The notes under the pieces are model-generated. The model was not told the origin of the DNA, ran no database searches, and was given only the letters and a program-made list of their open reading frames with translations. The position numbers and the translations under genes were made by a program. From Edaphobacillus lindanitolerans (lineage in GTDB: Bacteria; Bacillota; Bacilli; Bacillales_A; Planococcaceae), in the NCBI RefSeq assembly GCF_900156305.1, contig NZ_FTPL01000004.1:212177-276176 (forward strand): a DNA stretch of 64,000 nucleotides, read 5' to 3'. Positions 60,985 to 64,000 of the stretch are shown in pieces. Within the stretch, counting starts at the first letter, position 1. The number at the start of each line of letters is the position of its first letter.

Positions 60985-61990
60985 ACTGCAATTTTTTCAG
61001 GACATCCGGCGAGGGTTTTCCGCTTTTGCCCTTTCCTTCGCGCTTGTAGGTCCGGATTCCGTCATCCTCGTCGAATGAGATCACCACATCCGCGATGTTT
61101 TTCTGGCTCGCCACGATATCGAGAAGCCGGTCGCGGATATCATCGACCTCGGCAAACGAGAGTGTGGATTCCACTTCAGCGACAATTTCCACGTGCAGCG
61201 CTTCCCCTTCTTTGATGACTTCGACTTTTTGGAGATCACGGACGTCGGGATCCTCGGCGACGAGATACGCAATATGCTGCAGCATTTCTTCATCCGTCTC
61301 CCCGATGGCTCCGCGCGCATTTTCCAGGAATACAACACCGACCACAAAGAACATCATGCCCCCGATGATCATCGAGGCGAGTCCTTCCGTCCAGCCGAGG
61401 CCGAAGAAATTGGCCAGCACCACGGCGATCAGTGCAAGCAAGCCTCCGGCCGTCGCCACGGTGTCTTCCATAAACACAAGTTTCGTGGCAGGACGGGCAT
61501 ATTTCAGATTGGCGAAGCCTTTCGTGATCGGTGCCAGCCCGCCGCCTTCAACTCCCGCATCATGCAGAATTTCTTTGCCGGCTTTGTAAAGGACGCCGGC
61601 TTCGAGCAAGGTGGCTGCGGCAAGGATCGAGAAGCTGATCCAGAAACCTGCGGATTCTGACGGATTGACGAGGTGGTGCCAACCTTCGATCAGTGTTTCA
61701 TAGGCCATGATTCCGACGATGACCACGGCAAAGAGGCAGACCAAATTGACAATCCGGCCGAAACCGTTCGGGAACCGGGCAGTCGGCGCCTTTTTTGAAA
61801 GGGCGGAGCCGACATACACGAAGAACTGGTTTGCCGCGTCACCGAGAGAGTGCATCGTCTCGGCAAACAGTGCAACATTGCCGGTGAACAGGAAGCCCGC
61901 ACCTTTCAACAGAGCGACAATCGCATTTACGATGCCTGCCAGGAGTGATGGTTTGTTTCCGTTTTTAAGAAGTTTCCACAGTTCGTTCAT
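60983..61990 (-). CDS. Cation diffusion facilitator (ZnT9-like subgroup)
   Basis: A 335-residue CDF protein with six helices and a C-terminal cytoplasmic domain (VEVIKEGEALHVEIVAEVESTLSFAEVDDIRDRLL). TM2 keeps HxxxD (ETMHSLGDAANQFF); in TM5 the usual HxxxD is replaced by MEDTVATAGG, as in the ZnT9/SLC30A9-like subgroup. It probably exports or exchanges a divalent metal for protons; the metal is unknown. GGAGG precedes the ATG; the gene next to it (12 bases) is an MgtC-family gene in the same direction. Confidence 0.87.
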   Translation of the reverse strand: MNELWKLLKNGNKPSLLAGIVNAIVALLKGAGFLFTGNVALFAETMHSLGDAANQFFVYVGSALSKKAPTARFPNGFGRIVNLVCLFAVVIVGIMAYETLIEGWHHLVNPSESAGFWISFSILAAATLLEAGVLYKAGKEILHDAGVEGGGLAPITKGFANLKYARPATKLVFMEDTVATAGGLLALIAVVLANFFGLGWTEGLASMIIGGMMFFVVGVVFLENARGAIGETDEEMLQHIAYLVAEDPDVRDLQKVEVIKEGEALHVEIVAEVESTLSFAEVDDIRDRLLDIVASQKNIADVVISFDEDDGIRTYKREGKGKSGKPSPDVLKKLQ

Positions 61991-62002
61991 AATGGCCTCC
62001 GT

Positions 62003-62722
62003 TCATGAAAGAATATCGAGTTCGATCGATGTGATGTAATCCAGTGCCCGCAGATCGGAGTAGATCAATCCCGGATCCACCTTGGGGGGGATGGACAGTC
62101 TTACAGAGAGCTCATGACCGGTGAACCGGTCATCGGCTTGCAGGGTGGTCAGCCGGATTTTCTCCACGGTATACCCCGGCTCCGCCAGGTGATCGACAAC
62201 CCGCTTGATGTCCTTTTCGTCGGGCAGCCGGACAATCAGCAGGAGTTCCTTCATCCTTAACCTTTTGGGCCCTACAATAATCATGAGCGGGGGCAGAAAC
62301 TCAATGGCGATGATGACGATTCCGACTGCGATGGCTGCCTCGACGTAGAAACCGGCCCCTACGGCAATCCCGATGCCGGCCGCGCCCCAGATCATGGCGG
62401 CGGTCGTCAGGCCGGTGATGTTGTCGTTGTCCCGTTTGAGGATGACGCCCGCCCCGAGGAAGCCGATCCCGGATACGATCTGCGCGGCAAGGCGCAGGGG
62501 ATCCATCGTGATGTTGATATCTTCCCGCGGTGGGGTGGAGTAGGCGGTTTCAATCGAGATGATCGTCAGGAGACAGCTGAACGTGGCAATGACCACGCTT
62601 GTCTTCAAGCCGACCGGTTTCCGCTTCAGTTCCCGCTCCACTCCGATGACAAGACTGAGAAGGGCAGACAGCCCGAGCTTCAATAACGTATCGGTGAAGA
62701 CGGGCGAAGACATCCAGTCCAC
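62003..62722 (-). CDS. MgtC/SapB family protein
   Basis: A 239-residue protein with an N-terminal membrane domain (SLVIGVERELKRKPVGLKTSVVI, RLAAQIVSGIGFLGAGVILKRDN, TTAAMIWGAAGIGIAVG are the MgtC signature) and a C-terminal ACT-like domain. MgtC proteins are linked to growth at low Mg2+ and modulate membrane enzymes. Start GTG 62722, directly after GGGGGGATTTTT. With the CDF gene it may form a metal-related operon. Confidence 0.92.
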   Translation of the reverse strand: MDWMSSPVFTDTLLKLGLSALLSLVIGVERELKRKPVGLKTSVVIATFSCLLTIISIETAYSTPPREDINITMDPLRLAAQIVSGIGFLGAGVILKRDNDNITGLTTAAMIWGAAGIGIAVGAGFYVEAAIAVGIVIIAIEFLPPLMIIVGPKRLRMKELLLIVRLPDEKDIKRVVDHLAEPGYTVEKIRLTTLQADDRFTGHELSVRLSIPPKVDPGLIYSDLRALDYITSIELDILS

Positions 62723-62840
62723 AAAAATCCCCCCTATAAATTGCCGATGGGCAACGGGTCCCTATTAGTGGTAGGCTATATTGGGCCCTTTCGTTTAGAT
62801 ACCCAAAAACACATCACATGAAGACTGAATTAAGGAAGTG
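62723..62840 (-). promoter_or_regulatory. Leader of the MgtC gene and shared intergenic region
   Basis: On the minus strand the leader contains the hairpin TTGCC-CATC-GGCAA and a GGGCCC / GGGACCC element before the ribosome site. No known riboswitch (M-box, yybP, fluoride) could be recognised. Promoters of the two divergent genes must lie here, but none is clear. Confidence 0.35.
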
Positions 62841-62848
62841 CAACAATT

Positions 62849-63751
62849 TTGGACAAGCCCCCGATTCACCCGTATATCCCGATCATCATCGGGGTGATCA
62901 CGGTTTCACTGTCCGCCATCTTCGTCAAACTGACGAGCGCGGATTCAGGTGTGACCGCTTTTTACAGAATGCTCTTCTCCGTACTCGTCCTGGCGCCCGC
63001 CTTCTTCTACCGCCATCGTCATGAACTGAAGCTCATGCAGAAGCGTGACTGGTTTTTCTCGGCCATCGCGGGCGTCTTCCTGGCCTTTCATTTCATTCTA
63101 TGGTTTGAATCGCTGAATTACACTTCGGTTGCAAGCTCAACCGTCCTGGTCACGCTCCAGCCGCTGTTCGCATTTGCCGGCACCTACTTTTTCTTTAAGG
63201 AAAGGTTGTCTGTCAAGACATTGCTGTCCGGCGCGATTGCCATTGCCGGAAGCGTCCTGATCAGCTGGGGAGACTTCCGGGTGAGCGGCCAGGCGTTTTA
63301 TGGGGACATCCTGGCGCTGATTGCCTGCGCACTCATCACAGGTTACCTCCTGTTCGGCCAGGATGTGCGACAACGCCTCACGCTCGTGACATATACATTC
63401 GTCGTATATGCCATCAGCACGGTCACCCTTTTCATTTATGTCATTGTGAAAGGGGAGAGCTTCGGACCTTATCCGGTATCGGACTGGTTCTGGTTTGCAT
63501 TGCTTGCGATCCTGCCAAACCTTTTCGGGCATTCCCTCTTTAACTGGGCACTCCGGTGGGTGAGCACGAATGTCATTTCCATCGCGATCCTGTTTGAGCC
63601 GGTCGGTGCGTCAATCCTCGCCTATTTCATCTTCAGCGAGAAGCTCATCGCCACCCAGGTGGCAGGCGGGCTGGTCGTCCTGGCAGGCATCCTTCTCTTT
63701 GTAGTGGACGGAAAGAAAATCAGAAAACTCTTTCTTGCGGATAAGGGTTGA
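62849..63751 (+). CDS. EamA/DMT family exporter
   Basis: A 300-residue protein with 10 helices in two EamA repeats (first repeat ending with KTLLSGAIAIAGSVLISWG, second with QVAGGLVVLAGILLFVV). EamA proteins export amino acids, metabolites or drugs; substrate unknown. Start TTG 62849, eight bases after AAGGAAGTG. It is the last gene before the rRNA operon. Confidence 0.9.
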   Translation: MDKPPIHPYIPIIIGVITVSLSAIFVKLTSADSGVTAFYRMLFSVLVLAPAFFYRHRHELKLMQKRDWFFSAIAGVFLAFHFILWFESLNYTSVASSTVLVTLQPLFAFAGTYFFFKERLSVKTLLSGAIAIAGSVLISWGDFRVSGQAFYGDILALIACALITGYLLFGQDVRQRLTLVTYTFVVYAISTVTLFIYVIVKGESFGPYPVSDWFWFALLAILPNLFGHSLFNWALRWVSTNVISIAILFEPVGASILAYFIFSEKLIATQVAGGLVVLAGILLFVVDGKKIRKLFLADKG

Positions 63752-63841
63752 TTTTCTTCCCCGCTATGGGGTATAGTAGTTCTTGTCCTTAAGAGACTGA
63801 AACGGCTGAAAGCAGGGCCGGAAAAACAGTTTAAAAAAGTG

Positions 63842-63870
63842 TTGACACACTGACTTGAGGGTGTTAAGAT
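63842..63870 (+). promoter_or_regulatory. rRNA operon promoter
   Basis: TTGACA (63842-63847), 17 bases, TAAGAT (63865-63870), with an A-rich upstream element (TTTAAAAAAGTG). A near-consensus sigma-A promoter of the rrn type. Confidence 0.85.
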
Positions 63871-64000
63871 AATAAAGTCGCCAAAACGAGAAAACGTTCG
63901 GCGGATGAACCTTGAAAACTGAACAGCAAAACGCTGATAAAACTGTTCCCGGAACCCGGCCCCGTCGGGCGAACGGAACAACTGATTCGGACATATCAAG
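63871..64000 (+). other. rRNA operon leader (16S gene beyond the window)
   Basis: The transcribed leader contains CCTTGAAAACTGAACAGC (63910-63927), the conserved sequence preceding 16S rRNA genes in Bacilli (boxA-like antitermination region). The mature 16S sequence is not reached before 64000. Confidence 0.8.

Noticed and set aside
1..64000. tRNA genes, insertion sequences and CRISPR arrays
   Set aside because: None was recognised by reading the sequence; no transposase motif, no tRNA cloverleaf or CCA-ended block, and no regularly spaced repeats were seen. A dedicated scan would be needed to exclude them fully.

Overview
The window looks like a chromosomal segment of a high-G+C member of the Bacilli, most likely a Planococcaceae-type spore-forming lineage (inference). 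Three things point there: strong AGGAGG-type ribosome binding sites with many TTG and GTG starts; long synteny with the Bacillus subtilis yun-yut-yum-yui-mrp-yug block; and the sporulation gene yunB. No sequence database was searched, and family names come from recognised motifs and gene order.

Left part (1-10.86 kb): the end of a siphovirus-type prophage. In order it has the C-terminal part of the tape measure protein, a distal tail protein, a 1590-residue tail endopeptidase/spike with collagen-like segments, two small tail genes (the second XkdX-like), two tandem holin-type proteins and an M15 endolysin. Next come a ferritin-like gene, a LexA-box-controlled YolD-like gene, and a six-gene arsenic operon (11.88-15.71 kb) whose proteins carry unusual Cys-rich ends. 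The right end of the prophage is not defined; it could lie near 10.86 kb or as far right as about 16.0 kb, in which case the ars operon is phage cargo.

Middle part (16-39.6 kb): after a GNAT enzyme, a GyrI-like protein and an aldo/keto reductase comes the conserved block yunF-yunE-yunD-yunB. It is followed by a lysine riboswitch driving a NhaC-type transporter (LysW), a MetP/MetS amino acid importer with CodY-like boxes, lipA-yutD-yutE-yutF, a VTC-domain/DUF4956 pair, yuzB/yutJ, a small insertion carrying an aminoglycoside nucleotidyltransferase-like gene, then yuzD/yutI, yutM, a type II NADH dehydrogenase, a NUDIX gene, yuiB, yuiD and pepA.

Right part (39.6-64 kb): the seven-gene mrpABCDEFG antiporter operon (minus strand), an MFS exporter, a cyclophilin, a PatB-type lyase with yugE, a second NSS transporter, and a split gene for a sigma-region-4-like membrane protein interrupted at a 25-bp palindrome. 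These are followed by an S1-domain protein, and a RocR-like regulator with a decayed AAA+ domain next to rocA-rocD-glutamate dehydrogenase (ornithine/arginine/proline to 2-oxoglutarate). The segment ends with yuzA, an iron alcohol dehydrogenase, a CDF transporter, an MgtC protein, an EamA exporter, and the promoter and leader of an rRNA operon that continues beyond the window.

Functional links: amino-acid uptake and breakdown (LysW, MetPS, PepA, Roc enzymes), Na+/pH homeostasis (Mrp) with respiration (NDH-2, YutJ), and Fe-S/lipoate assembly (LipA, YutI, YutM) dominate the host part. The features most worth checking are the RocR-like protein without its sigma-54 machinery, the split sigma-like membrane protein with its palindrome, and the Cys-tailed ars operon next to the prophage.
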